Origin: Peptoniphilaceae bacterium
GTDB taxonomy: Bacteria > Bacillota > Clostridia > Tissierellales > Peptoniphilaceae
Reading direction: 5' to 3'
DNA length: 62,619 nt
Assembly (NCBI GenBank): GCA_902363535.1
Contig: CABJAE010000013.1
Span: 1,600 to 64,218, forward strand
Shown one piece after another: positions 7,908 to 16,910 of the stretch; the stretch's first letter is position 1, and each line of letters begins with the position of its first letter. The notes under the pieces are model-generated. The model searched no databases. It was not told the origin of the DNA and saw only the letters and a program-made list of their open reading frames with translations. A program made the position numbers and the translations under genes.

Positions 7908-8926
7908 TGAAAGAGTTTTTGCACAAGAAGAACGTGCACCCGAATTTAAAGACCTACGGCATCGACGCCTTGGGGGCCATGGCCTACGGCCTCTTCGCCA
8001 CCTTGCTGATCGGCACCATTTTAAACACCATCGGCTCCCAGCTGAATATTCCCTTTTTAACGGACACCCTCTGGCCCATGGCTCAGGCGGCCACAGGCCC
8101 CGCCATCGCCATGTCCATCGCCTTTGCCCTTGACGCGCCGCCCTTGGTGCTCTTCGCATCTTCCGTGGTGGGGGCTGCGAGCTACGACATCGGCGGCCCG
8201 GTGGCGGTCTACATCGCGGCCATTGTGGCGGCGGAAGCGGGCAAGCTCATCAGCAAGGAAACCCGGGTGGATATTCTCGTCACCCCGGCGGTGACCGTCC
8301 TCACCGGGACCCTGATCGCCGTCTTGGTGGGCCCCTCCATTCAATGGCTTATGGAAAGCGTGGGCAAACTCATTATGGCCGCCACGGAACAACAGCCCTT
8401 CGTCATGGGCATTTTAGTGGCCACCATCGTGGGCATCGCCCTCACTCTGCCCATTTCAAGCGCCGCCATTTGCATGATGCTTTCACTGGCGGGCCTCGCC
8501 GGCGGAGCGGCCACCATCGGCTGCTCGGCGCAAATGATCGGCTTTGCCGTGATCTCCTTTAAGGACAACGGCTTCGACGGCTTCTTCGCCCAAGGCCTCG
8601 GGACAAGCATGCTTCAAATGCCCAATATCGTGAAAAATCCCAGGATATGGATTCCGCCCACCGTGGCCGGCGCCGTGATCGCGCCCCTTTCCACCGTGGT
8701 CTTTAAGCTGAAGAACACGCCTCTGGGAAGCGGCATGGGCACCAGCGGCCTCGTGGGACAGATCGGCACCATTCAAGCCATGGAAGGCGCCATGCCCTTT
8801 TCGAAGCTCATCCTCGTGATCCTCGCCCTCCACGTGATTCTGCCCGGCCTCATCAGCTATATCGTCTACCGCGCCATGAAAAAGCGGGGCTGGATCGCCG
8901 ACGGAGACATGCGCCTGGACATTTAG
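7907..8926 (+). CDS. PfoR-like membrane protein, PTS EIIC type 2 (PTS_EIIC_2 family)
   Basis: This 339-residue multi-helix membrane protein is rich in Gly and Ala. It resembles the PTS_EIIC_2/PfoR family by motifs such as ALGAMAYGLFATLLIGTI (about 22-39), SYDIGGPVAVYIAA and GTSGLVGQIGTI. PfoR was named as a regulator of perfringolysin in Clostridium perfringens, but the family looks like a sugar-transport IIC component without EIIA/EIIB. None of these partners is nearby. It is unusually placed between the two halves of a CHR transporter, with 1-bp and 9-bp junctions, so it is certainly co-transcribed. Its substrate is unknown. Confidence 0.82.
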   Translation: MKEFLHKKNVHPNLKTYGIDALGAMAYGLFATLLIGTILNTIGSQLNIPFLTDTLWPMAQAATGPAIAMSIAFALDAPPLVLFASSVVGAASYDIGGPVAVYIAAIVAAEAGKLISKETRVDILVTPAVTVLTGTLIAVLVGPSIQWLMESVGKLIMAATEQQPFVMGILVATIVGIALTLPISSAAICMMLSLAGLAGGAATIGCSAQMIGFAVISFKDNGFDGFFAQGLGTSMLQMPNIVKNPRIWIPPTVAGAVIAPLSTVVFKLKNTPLGSGMGTSGLVGQIGTIQAMEGAMPFSKLILVILALHVILPGLISYIVYRAMKKRGWIADGDMRLDI

Positions 8927-8935
8927 GAGGCCGCC

Positions 8936-9493
8936 GTGTTACTTGCGAAATTATTTTTTGAATTCTTTAAGATCGGCCTCTTCTCCTTTGGCGGCGGCTA
9001 CGCCACCATTCCCCTGATCCAGCAGTTTATCGTGGAGCAGGAAGGCTGGCTCACCATGACCCAGTTTACGGATCTGGTGACCATCAGCCAAATGACCCCG
9101 GGTCCCATCGCCATTAACAGCGCCACCTTCGTCGGCGCCCAAGTGGCCGGGCCCGTGGGATCGGTGGTGGCGACGGCGGGGGTGACGGCGCCGCAAACCA
9201 TCATCATCCTTACCCTGGCCTACTTCCTCTTTACGAAACAGCGCACCTTCCGCCTCATGGACATGCTCCTTCGGGGGATCAAGGCAGGGATCATCGGCCT
9301 GATCTTTATCGCCTCCTACGACATGTTTAAAAACGCCCTGTGGCCGGAAGGGGGTAATTTGGAAATCGTCGCCCTCATTACTTTTATCGTCGGCGGCGTG
9401 CTCTACGCGAAAAAAATGGACCTCATCAAGCTCATTATGCTGGGCGCTGTTCTCGGCATCGCCTTAAAACTGGCCTTGCCCTTCTTAGCGTAA
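8936..9493 (+). CDS. Chromate transporter (CHR) short subunit 2
   Basis: This 185-residue CHR half-protein has FFKIGLFSFGGGYATIPLIQ and the SQMTPGPIAINSATFVG motif. It pairs with the copy at 7341-7907. It starts at GTG (8936) after TAGGAGG. An intrinsic terminator follows at 9504-9526 and ends the three-gene operon. Confidence 0.92.
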   Translation: MLLAKLFFEFFKIGLFSFGGGYATIPLIQQFIVEQEGWLTMTQFTDLVTISQMTPGPIAINSATFVGAQVAGPVGSVVATAGVTAPQTIIILTLAYFLFTKQRTFRLMDMLLRGIKAGIIGLIFIASYDMFKNALWPEGGNLEIVALITFIVGGVLYAKKMDLIKLIMLGAVLGIALKLALPFLA

Positions 9494-9503
9494 GTTGTTT
9501 CTT

Positions 9504-9526
9504 CCCCGCGGTTGCGGGGAATTTTT
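9504..9526 (+). terminator. Terminator of the chromate-transporter operon
   Basis: The stem CCCCGC/GCGGGG closes a GGTT loop and is followed by AATTTTT. It lies between the CHR operon and glpK. Confidence 0.75.
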
Positions 9527-9543
9527 CTAAACCGAGGTGAATC

Positions 9544-11025
9544 ATGAAATACATTCTGGCCATCGACGCGGGCACCACGTCCAATCGAGCCATTCTCTTT
9601 GACGAAGACGCCCGGGTGATCTCCGTGGCGCAAAAATCCTTCCGCCAGTTCTTTCCCCACCCGGGCTGGGTGGAACAGGATCCCGCGGAAATTTTAGCCA
9701 CCACCGTCGGCGTCTGCGCCGAAGCCATCGCCCAAGCTCAGGTGGATCGAAAAGACATCGTGGCCATGGGCATTACCAATCAGCGGGAGACCACCATTCT
9801 TTGGGACAAGAACACGGGCCGCGCCATCGCCCCGGCCATTGTGTGGCAATGCCGCCGCACCGCCGATCGGGCGGAGGCCGTGAAAGACGCGGGCTACGGC
9901 GACATGATCCGGGAAAAGACGGGCCTGGAGGTGGACGCCTACTTCTCCGCCACAAAAATCGCCTACATCCTCGACCACGTAAAAGGCGCCCGGGAAAAGG
10001 CGGAAAAAGGCGAAGTCCTCTTCGGCACCGTGGACAGCTTTCTCCTCTACCACCTCACCGGCGGCGTGCACCGCACGGATATTTCCAACGCCTCCCGCAC
10101 CATGCTCTTTAATATTCACAGCCTGGATTGGGACGAGGAACTCTTAGATCTTTTCAACATTCCCCGGGCCTGCTTGCCGGAAGTGCTTCCCACGGCGGCC
10201 CATTTCGGCGATACCCTGGCGGAACACTTCGGCATTTCCATTCCCATTACGGGCATGATCGGCGATCAACAGTCCGCCCTTTTCGGCGAGCAGTGCTTCG
10301 AGGTGGGCGAGGTGAAGAGCACCTTCGGCACCGGCGCCTTTGTTTTGATGAACACGGGGCATGCGCCCATTATCAGCGAACACGGCCTCCTCTCCTCCTG
10401 CGCCTGGGACATCGGCGAGGGGCCTGTCTATGCCATGGAGGGCAGCATTTTCGCCTGCGGCAGCGTGATTCAGTGGCTGAAAGACGATCTGGGCCTTATC
10501 GCCTCCCCGGATGAGACGGCGGCCTTGGCCGAAAGCGTGACGGAGAAAAATCCCATGGTCTTCGTCCCGGCCTTTACGGGCCTGGGCACCCCCTATTGGG
10601 ATCCCGAGGCCCGAGGCACCATTTTCGGCATCAGCCGCTCTACGACCAAGGCCCACCTGGTGAAGGCGGCCCTCGACGCCATCGCCTACATGAGTGCCGA
10701 TGTCATCGACGCCATGGAAAAAGATTTAAAGGCGAGCCACGACCGCATTCTCGTGGACGGCGGCGTAAGCCACAACGATTATTTGATGCGTACCTTGGCC
10801 GATGCCATCCACCGCTCCGTCCACCGGCCGGCGCTGGTGGAGACCACGGCGCTGGGCGCCGCCTTTATGGCGGGCATGGGCTGCGGCCTCTACAAGGACA
10901 TTGCGGACATAAAAAAACGGGCCTCAAAGGCCCAAGTCTTCGCCCCCACCGGCGCCGACCTCACCGCGGAACGCGCCCGCTGGAAAAAAGCTGTCGCCGC
11001 CACCATGGCCAATCACATGGATTGA
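9544..11025 (+). CDS. glpK: Glycerol kinase
   Basis: This 493-residue FGGY-family kinase phosphorylates glycerol to glycerol-3-phosphate with ATP. Motifs are the N-terminal phosphate loop DAGTTSNRAILFD (about 7-19), GITNQRET, WQCRRT, and the C-terminal FGGY signature with GLGTPYWDPEARG and LVDGGVSHND. It starts after GAGGTGAATC. No glpF, glpD or glpO lies next to it. Its last 13 bases overlap the end of the convergent nfo gene, so no terminator fits between them. Confidence 0.97.
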   Translation: MKYILAIDAGTTSNRAILFDEDARVISVAQKSFRQFFPHPGWVEQDPAEILATTVGVCAEAIAQAQVDRKDIVAMGITNQRETTILWDKNTGRAIAPAIVWQCRRTADRAEAVKDAGYGDMIREKTGLEVDAYFSATKIAYILDHVKGAREKAEKGEVLFGTVDSFLLYHLTGGVHRTDISNASRTMLFNIHSLDWDEELLDLFNIPRACLPEVLPTAAHFGDTLAEHFGISIPITGMIGDQQSALFGEQCFEVGEVKSTFGTGAFVLMNTGHAPIISEHGLLSSCAWDIGEGPVYAMEGSIFACGSVIQWLKDDLGLIASPDETAALAESVTEKNPMVFVPAFTGLGTPYWDPEARGTIFGISRSTTKAHLVKAALDAIAYMSADVIDAMEKDLKASHDRILVDGGVSHNDYLMRTLADAIHRSVHRPALVETTALGAAFMAGMGCGLYKDIADIKKRASKAQVFAPTGADLTAERARWKKAVAATMANHMD

Positions 11026-11840
11026 CCGAAGGCGACCAGGCGCTGAATTTCTTTTTCGTGATCTTCGGGATCCCCCGGCGTCTCCAAAATCATGGGAAGG
11101 TCCTTAATTGGATCGGCATAGAGAAACCGCCCGAGCACATCCAAACCGATTTCGCCCGCACCCACCGGTGCGTGGCGATCTTTTTTTGCGCCGAATGGGG
11201 TGAGGGAGTCGTTCACGTGAACGGCCTTAATTTTTTCAACGCCGATTAATTCGTCGAAAGTCGTAAAAAAATTCTCGGGATCCGACAGATCGTAGCCGGC
11301 GCTGAACAAGTGGCAGGTGTCCAACACCACGCCCACATCCTCCGAAGCCACCGCGTCGATGATTTGTGCGATCTCCTCGAGGCGATACCCGATTTCCGTG
11401 CCCTTGCCGCTCATGGTCTCGAGGCAAATGGCGCGATGGGGAAACAATGCCTTCGCCTGATCCATGGCGCGAATAATCCGCTCCACGCCCACCGACCCAC
11501 CGTCTTTCGTGTGGCTGCCCGGATGAAAGACGTAGACCGTATCCTCCGGGTAGTGGGCGAGAAGAGCCATGTCCGAGGTGAAGATCTCGAAGCTCTTCTT
11601 CCGCACATCCTCCCGGCTCGAGGCCAGATTCATGGTGTAGGCTGCGTGGGCGACGACGGGACCGAAATCCTTTTTCTCCCGAATAAAATTTTCCATATCC
11701 GCCATATCCAACTCCCGGGCCTTGGAGCCCCGGGGATTGCGCGTAAAAAACTGAAATGTACTCGCGCCATAGGTCTTCACTTCCTCCATGGTCTTTACAA
11801 AACCCGACGTCGTGGAGGTGTGGTAGCCGATCGTAAGCAT
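11013..11840 (-). CDS. nfo: Endonuclease IV (AP endonuclease)
   Basis: This 275-residue xylose-isomerase-like TIM barrel cleaves DNA 5' of abasic sites in base-excision repair using a zinc cluster. Visible metal-site motifs are VYVFHPGSH, ICLETMSG, VLDTCHLFSAGYD, AVHVNDS, and PMILETPGD near the end. The start MLTIGYHTST follows AAAGGAAAA. It overlaps glpK tail to tail. Confidence 0.95.
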   Translation of the reverse strand: MLTIGYHTSTTSGFVKTMEEVKTYGASTFQFFTRNPRGSKARELDMADMENFIREKKDFGPVVAHAAYTMNLASSREDVRKKSFEIFTSDMALLAHYPEDTVYVFHPGSHTKDGGSVGVERIIRAMDQAKALFPHRAICLETMSGKGTEIGYRLEEIAQIIDAVASEDVGVVLDTCHLFSAGYDLSDPENFFTTFDELIGVEKIKAVHVNDSLTPFGAKKDRHAPVGAGEIGLDVLGRFLYADPIKDLPMILETPGDPEDHEKEIQRLVAFGQSM

Positions 11841-11879
11841 AGTATTTTCCTTTCTTTCTTAACTCCTCAAAAGACGCAA

Positions 11880-11901
11880 GAAAAAAGTGCCCGCAGGCAC
11901 T
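11880..11901 (-). terminator. Terminator after the COG3323-like gene
   Basis: On the minus strand, AGTGCC/GGCACT closes a 4-nt loop and is followed by six T. It ends the 13014-11921 operon before nfo. Confidence 0.8.
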
Positions 11902-11920
11902 CTCTTCGAAAATCTCTCGA

Positions 11921-12232
11921 TTAAGCCAGGGGAATGTAATTGACCACGGGCACCTCGTAGGGGTGGATGCGGTCGATGATCCGCTGCACTTCTTCCCGGT
12001 CCTCTTCGGCGATGCGAAATTCCATTTTCATTTCCTCCCGCGTCTGCACCTGACCGATGACACCGTCGTAGGGATCGGCGCCTTCCAGGGGCCGCCAGTG
12101 GCCTTCCACCTTCGTCAGACTGAAGGTGTAGTCGTAATTGCCTTCGCGGAAAATGTCCGCTTCGTTTAAATCATTGGCGAGCTCCACGACGAAATCTTCC
12201 GGTACAAAAATTTCAACTTTTAAGTAACTCAT
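11921..12232 (-). CDS. CutA/PII-like domain protein (YqfO-insert type, COG3323-like)
   Basis: This 103-residue protein starts SYLKVEIFVPEDFVVELANDL and ends RIHPYEVPVVNYIPLA. That is the pattern of the PII/CutA-like domain found inserted in YqfO/Nif3 proteins and as stand-alone proteins. The ending around HPYEVPVV is typical. These are probably small trimeric ferredoxin-like folds, perhaps metal binding, with no known reaction. Its start overlaps the end of the membrane protein gene upstream (ATGA), so the two are translationally coupled. Confidence 0.75.
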   Translation of the reverse strand: MSYLKVEIFVPEDFVVELANDLNEADIFREGNYDYTFSLTKVEGHWRPLEGADPYDGVIGQVQTREEMKMEFRIAEEDREEVQRIIDRIHPYEVPVVNYIPLA

Positions 12233-13014
12233 AGAACCTCCCCTTGGATTTCTTCATCCTCGATTTCTTCATAAATCGGGTCGATCTCATCGAATGCGCC
12301 GCGCGCCACCAGCTCCCGGATAATGTCCACCACGGCGACGTAGCTAATGAGGCCGAAGATGACCGTGCTCACGACACTCAACACCTTCATCAACGCGCCC
12401 TGGGTCATGCCCGATGCCGCAGCGGCCACGCCGATGCCCCCGGAAAACACGAGAACGATGATGACGACGATGGCCATGCGGCCGAAAATCATGCCTTTGT
12501 GGCCCTTGGTGATTTGCCAGGATTCCTTAATGGGCGTAAAGGCGCCTTCTCGCCCGCGAATGCCGTCGATTCCGATGACGGCGCCTAAGGGCACCATGGC
12601 CAGAGAAAAGATGATCCCCGGCACAACGAGCAAGAGGAAAAAAACGACGGTGAGAATTTTTTGGATGATATAGGTGCCGATGGTGGAGCCGGCCTTGGCG
12701 TTAAAAAAGTAAAAGGCGTCGACAAATTCCGGATCCGTGCCGTAGCGGGCCATGCGATAGATCATAAGAATCAGCCCATAGCCCACGAGGCCCACGGCGA
12801 TAAAGTAGATGATGTGAACGAGAAGGGATACGCCGGCCATGGTGCCGAAGTGAAATTCCGGCATAGGCATGGCGGGATTGGCCCCAGGCGTCATAAAGGC
12901 GTCGGTGCCCAGGCCCATCATGTCGAAAATTTGGGAAAATCCCGCGACGATGAAAAGATAAATAAGTAAACTGGGAAACATGGCCTTGTAAATATCCATG
13001 GTTGTTTTCTTCAT
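12229..13014 (-). CDS. Integral membrane protein, unknown function
   Basis: This 261-residue protein has about six hydrophobic stretches and an acidic C-terminus (DEIDPIYEEIEDEEIQGE). The plan resembles the DUF975/GdpP-membrane-domain type of six-helix proteins: a gated central GxxxGxxLMIYRMARYG segment and VVPGIIFSLAMVPLGAVIG. The assignment is loose. It is coupled by 4 bp to the CutA-like gene. The start at MKKTTMDIYK follows AAGGAGCTGC. Confidence 0.65.
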   Translation of the reverse strand: MKKTTMDIYKAMFPSLLIYLFIVAGFSQIFDMMGLGTDAFMTPGANPAMPMPEFHFGTMAGVSLLVHIIYFIAVGLVGYGLILMIYRMARYGTDPEFVDAFYFFNAKAGSTIGTYIIQKILTVVFFLLLVVPGIIFSLAMVPLGAVIGIDGIRGREGAFTPIKESWQITKGHKGMIFGRMAIVVIIVLVFSGGIGVAAAASGMTQGALMKVLSVVSTVIFGLISYVAVVDIIRELVARGAFDEIDPIYEEIEDEEIQGEVL

Positions 13015-13087
13015 AAGCAGCTCCTTTCGGATCTCGGTTGCGGTTTACGTTTCTTTATACCCAAAGAGGCAATAAATTTCACGCTTT

Positions 13088-13996
13088 TTACATAGGAACC
13101 CGCCGTTTGCCGTTGATTTTTCGAATGGCGGGCAGAGCCTGGGACACGAATTGCCCCGTGAGGATCAAAGCACAGCCCAGGATCTTCTTCGGATAAAAGA
13201 CCTCGCCGGCGAAAAAATAGGCGGCGAAGGTACCGAAAAGAGATTCCGTGCTCATAATCAGGGCGCTCTCGTCGGGACTCGCGTCCCGTTGGGCGCCGTT
13301 TTGCAGATAAAACGCCACCACCGTGTTCAAAAGCACGATGTAGCCCATGGCCAAAAGGGTCTTGTGGGTCACGGGAGCGATGACCGTGCCTTCGCCGAAA
13401 ATGAAAAAGAGCACGATGGACGCCACCCCCGCCACGAAAAGCTGCACCATGGTAAAGGCGATGGCGCTTTCAACTTTGGGCATGTAGTGGTCGATGCGTA
13501 AAATCTCTACAGTAAAAAGAATGGCCATAATAAAACTCAACACGTCGCCGCGGTTTAAAACCAGGGAGGGGCCCAGGGTCAAAAAGCCCACGCCGAATAC
13601 GGTGAGAACCGCCGCCACAATAATGTTTTTTCCCGGGCGAATCCCGGCGATGAGAAAGCGCAAAAGGGGCACGAGCACCACGTAAATGACGAGAATAAAG
13701 GTCTGATTGGCCGGCGTCGTGTACCGTAAGCCTTCCATTTGAAAAGCCGTACTCGTCGCCAACAAAAAGCCCACTTCCGCCCCGCCGATGACCGTGGTCT
13801 TGTCGATCTTTTTTCTATCCTTGGGAAAGAGCAAACACAGGACAAGAGAGCCGACCAGAAAGCGCAGCACCATAATAAAATAAGCGTCGAAACTATCCAT
13901 GGCGATCTTCGCCGCCACAAAGCAGCCGCCCCAGATCATGGCCAGGGCGAGGAGCATGAGATTGGCCCTCCCCTTTCGCGACAGGGCTCTAGTCAT
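13088..13996 (-). CDS. EamA/DMT family transporter
   Basis: This 302-residue protein has about ten helices and two EamA repeats. It starts with a basic stretch, then LMLLALAMIWGGCFVAAKIAMD, typical of the drug/metabolite exporter superfamily. It probably exports an amino acid or a related metabolite. Its ATG lies inside the last codons of surE (8-bp overlap), making it the last gene of the WalJ-like/surE/EamA operon. Confidence 0.9.
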   Translation of the reverse strand: MTRALSRKGRANLMLLALAMIWGGCFVAAKIAMDSFDAYFIMVLRFLVGSLVLCLLFPKDRKKIDKTTVIGGAEVGFLLATSTAFQMEGLRYTTPANQTFILVIYVVLVPLLRFLIAGIRPGKNIIVAAVLTVFGVGFLTLGPSLVLNRGDVLSFIMAILFTVEILRIDHYMPKVESAIAFTMVQLFVAGVASIVLFFIFGEGTVIAPVTHKTLLAMGYIVLLNTVVAFYLQNGAQRDASPDESALIMSTESLFGTFAAYFFAGEVFYPKKILGCALILTGQFVSQALPAIRKINGKRRVPM

Positions 13997-14747
13997 CCAA
14001 CCAACTCTTCAATCGGTCCATCTCCTCCGCATCCGCCAAGCCGTAAATTACCGGCGTCACCGTGACAAAGTCTCGCTCCAGATAGTAGCGGTCCGTGCCC
14101 GGAGCGTGTTCCATGGTGCTTCGGCCCTTGAGAGACAGGCGGCGTTCCCCGTCGACTTCCTCTTCGAAGTAATAGTCGTAGGCATTGTCGCCGATTTCCG
14201 CCACGCGAAGGCCCTTTAATTCGTCTTCGTCTAAATAAGGCACATTGATGTTCAACACCATGGGTTTCGCCGAGGAGAGGAAGGGCTTCTTTACCTTGTC
14301 GAAAATCTTTTTCGCCACGGAGGCCGCCGTGTCGTAGCGGCACCGCCCCTTGACCCAGCGGGCGCTGACGGCCACGGAGGGAATCCCCAAAAGCACCCCT
14401 TCCATGGCGGCGCTCACCGTGCCGGAATAAATAATGTCCATGCCCGCGTTGTAGCCCGCGTTGCAGCCCGAGAAAATCACATCGGGCTTCCAGGGCACGA
14501 TCTTGTCGAGCCCGGCCCGCACACAGTCCGCCGGCGTGCCGCTCACGCTGTAAGCTTCCACGTCGACCCCTTCGATTTCCACAGGCTTCACGATCAACGA
14601 ATGCTTAATCGTAATGGCGTGGCTTTGGCCGGAATGCTCTTCCTCAGGCGCGATCACCACCACCTCGTGTTCCTCGGCCAACACCTTGGCCAGGGCCTGA
14701 ATGCCCGGAGCAAAATACCCGTCGTCGTTGGTCAAAAGAATCTTCAT
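13989..14747 (-). CDS. surE: 5'/3'-nucleotidase SurE
   Basis: This 252-residue metal-dependent phosphatase dephosphorylates nucleoside monophosphates. The family motifs are all present: LLTNDDGYFAPGI at the N-terminus with the metal-binding Asp pair, HSGQSHAIT, SVSGTPADCV, SGCNAGYNAGMDIIYSGTV. The length is normal. It lies 9 bp after the metallo-hydrolase gene and overlaps the EamA transporter gene. Confidence 0.95.
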   Translation of the reverse strand: MKILLTNDDGYFAPGIQALAKVLAEEHEVVVIAPEEEHSGQSHAITIKHSLIVKPVEIEGVDVEAYSVSGTPADCVRAGLDKIVPWKPDVIFSGCNAGYNAGMDIIYSGTVSAAMEGVLLGIPSVAVSARWVKGRCRYDTAASVAKKIFDKVKKPFLSSAKPMVLNINVPYLDEDELKGLRVAEIGDNAYDYYFEEEVDGERRLSLKGRSTMEHAPGTDRYYLERDFVTVTPVIYGLADAEEMDRLKSWLDD

Positions 14748-14756
14748 AAGTCCTCC

Positions 14757-15545
14757 TTAGAGCTCGATGAAGCGGGAAGGCGCCTTGGCCTTGGCCACTT
14801 CCAAAATAAAATCCCTACCTTCGTAAATGGCGTGCTCCGCCAAAATTTCCCGGGTCGCCCGCGCCGCCAAGAGGGGCCGGTTGTTTTCCTCAGACAAATG
14901 AGCCAGCACCACGTACTCGCCCCGCTTCTCCAAGAGCCCCGTCAAAAGCTCCCCGCAGTGTTCATTGGACAAATGGCCCCGCGTCGATGCGATTCGATCC
15001 TTCAATATGCGGGGATAGGGCCCCGTTTGAAGCATCTCCGCGTCGTGATTGCTCTCGATGTAATAGAGATCGCTGCCGCTCATCTTCTCGAGCATGGATG
15101 TATTCACCCAGCCCGTGTCCGTGAGCACGGAAAGCTTCTTGCCCCCCGAGCGAATCACATAGCCCGTGCCCTCGGCGGCGTCGTGAAACAGCCCCATGGG
15201 CACAATGTCCATGTCCCCGTAGGAAAAAGGCTGCTGCGTTTGAAAGACGTGGCGCTTGTGATCGTCCACCCGCTTAATCGTCTTGGCCATGGCCATCCAC
15301 GTGCTTTCATTGGCGAAGACATCCAGCCCATAGCGGCGGGCCAAAATCCCCACGCCCTTCACGTGATCGCTGTGCTCGTGGGTGACGAAAATGCCGTCCA
15401 GTTCCGACGGATCCACCCCCACGGCCCGCAAATTTTCCTCGATGGCCTTGCCGCTTAAGCCGGCGTCGATTAAAATCTTTTTTTCGTTCGTTTCTATATA
15501 TTGGCAGTTGCCGCTGCTGCCACTGGCGATTGCACAAAATTTCAT
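14757..15545 (-). CDS. MBL-fold metallo-hydrolase, WalJ/YycJ-like
   Basis: This 262-residue metallo-beta-lactamase-fold protein begins MKFCAIASGSSGNCQYIET, the start typical of YycJ/WalJ proteins. The zinc motif THEHSDHVKG is at about 57-66. WalJ-type proteins are thought to act in cell-wall or DNA metabolism as exonuclease-like hydrolases. I use the ATG at 15543-15545 behind GTGGAGG rather than the in-frame GTG four codons upstream, because that GTG is part of the ribosome-binding site. There is no walRK here. Confidence 0.88.
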   Translation of the reverse strand: MKFCAIASGSSGNCQYIETNEKKILIDAGLSGKAIEENLRAVGVDPSELDGIFVTHEHSDHVKGVGILARRYGLDVFANESTWMAMAKTIKRVDDHKRHVFQTQQPFSYGDMDIVPMGLFHDAAEGTGYVIRSGGKKLSVLTDTGWVNTSMLEKMSGSDLYYIESNHDAEMLQTGPYPRILKDRIASTRGHLSNEHCGELLTGLLEKRGEYVVLAHLSEENNRPLLAARATREILAEHAIYEGRDFILEVAKAKAPSRFIEL

Positions 15546-15562
15546 AGTTTCCTCCACAGCCT

Positions 15563-15571
15563 ATTATAGCA
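15563..15571 (-). promoter_or_regulatory. Extended -10 promoter for the WalJ-like/surE operon
   Basis: On the minus strand TGCTATAAT (extended -10), about 18 bp before the ATG at 15545. There is no good -35. guaA has the same nine bases (31723-31731). Confidence 0.55.
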
Positions 15572-15643
15572 AACTCTTCGCCCGGGAAAAGGGAGGAAAC
15601 ACATTCTTCTCGCGCACTCCACGGGAAATTTACAAAGCCCCGC

Positions 15644-15682
15644 AAAAAAATCCCCGAAACCGGAGGAGCTCCGACTTCGGGG
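15644..15682 (-). terminator. Terminator after the SLH pseudogene
   Basis: On the minus strand CCCCGAA pairs with TTCGGGG and CGGAG with CTCCG, followed by seven T. It is 10 bp past the end of the broken surface-protein gene. Confidence 0.85.
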
Positions 15683-15692
15683 AAAATTTAAA

Positions 15693-16719
15693 TTATCTCG
15701 CGGCCCGCTTTTGTAAAATGGCGATCCATTTTTCGTTAGCGCGGTTAAGTTCATCTTGACCGCCACGGCGAATCAATTCGTGGCTGTTGGTGGCTTCCAT
15801 AATGGGGAAATAAGCCCAATGGGCTTCGATCAAATCCTTAAATTGAATCATTTCCGAAAGATGGCTGCGGACGAAATCCTTGTCGGCAAAGCGGTCCAAC
15901 ATCTTGTTCGTAATGTTTACCACTTCCGCCCGGGTGATTTTGCGCTCCGGCTTAAAGCGGCCGTCGGGATAGCCCGTGACCCAGCCCTTGGCCGCCGCGG
16001 AGTCGATGGCGCCTTGGGCCCAGTGGCCTGCGGGCACGTCGAAGATGGAATTCGCCCGTTCCCACCACTTGAATCAAGCCGCCGGATTCTTGAACGTAAG
16101 ATCCCTTGCCTGTATTAAAAGCGGAGTTATCAATGGTTAAATTCGATCCTTCCGAGGTAATGGCCCCGCCGGCCACGCCGACTGTGCCCTTCCCACTCCT
16201 CAACGTGAAACTAGAGTTGTTAACAGAGGCCTCGGAGCAGTCTTCAAACTTTATGCCGCCACCTGTATTGAAGGGTCCCAAAATAGTAAAGCGCGCGTTG
16301 TCGATCTTTGCTTTCGTTCGCGTCGCTTCGATGGCGCCCCCTTAGCGACCGCCATCTGTGACCGAGCTATCCAAGTGATTGTCTATGAAAGATGTACCGT
16401 CGATCGTCAGCGTCGAATCCTCGATCTTAATGGCGCCGCCTTCGGCAAACCTGTCTTTGGAGAAACCATCAGCCAATATTAATTTAGGACGATTCTTTGG
16501 GTCCCCGGAAATCGTCACATCCTTCTTTATCTCCAAGGTTTCCGTCACGATAATGTTGCCTGTAATCGTAATACTGCTATCACCTCTATTCACTGCGGCC
16601 TTTAATCCTGCAAAGTCACTGACCTCCGTCGCAGCGAAAACAGGGGTCTTGCCCAATACGAGGACCAGGGCCAAGACCACAAAGAAGATCCAACTTCTCT
16701 TTGCGTGCACCTTTTTCAT
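15693..16719 (-). pseudogene. Broken SLH-domain surface protein with beta-helix repeats
   Basis: One reading frame was split by a nonsense codon and a frameshift. The N-terminal part (16719-16345) has a signal peptide (MKKVHAKRSWIFFVVLALVL, ending near VFAATE) and repeats such as ITITGNIIVTETLEI and GGAIKIEDSTLTIDGTSFID, the pattern of right-handed beta-helix proteins. An in-frame TAA at 16342-16344 interrupts it. The same frame continues through GGAIEATRTKAKIDNARFTI and more repeats, then shifts near a GGG at about 16050 into an SLH domain (HWAQGAIDSAAAKGWVTGYP, FKPERKITRAEVVNIT). It would have been a secreted, cell-wall-anchored protein. The shift could be a sequencing indel, but the stop codon is independent of it. 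Confidence 0.85.
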
Positions 16720-16752
16720 ACGCTCTCCTTCAATCCTAAATCAGTTTTCCAT

Positions 16753-16806
16753 AAAATAAAAACAGGCAAAAGAAGCTATCTTATCAAAAGATAACATCTC
16801 TTGCCT
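16753..16806 (-). terminator. Terminator-like hairpin upstream of the SLH pseudogene
   Basis: On the minus strand AGGCAA pairs with TTGCCT, with an inner TTATC-TTTT-GATAA hairpin, followed by GTTTTTATTTT. It lies 35-90 bp before the pseudogene start. It could be an attenuator of that gene or the end of a transcript starting further upstream. Confidence 0.5.
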
Positions 16807-16910
16807 GGACTATGCGGACCCCAAAAGGAGACAGACGGCGCTGACTGCCTGTTTCTTCGGAGAATTTTCCTAAACCCTTCATCTCCCACCGTCCTTTTCT
16901 ATACCCTTCC

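Noticed and set aside
16807..16860. Riboswitch before the SLH pseudogene
   Set aside because: Compared by eye with common classes (c-di-GMP, SAM, TPP, cobalamin, purine); no conserved core was matched.
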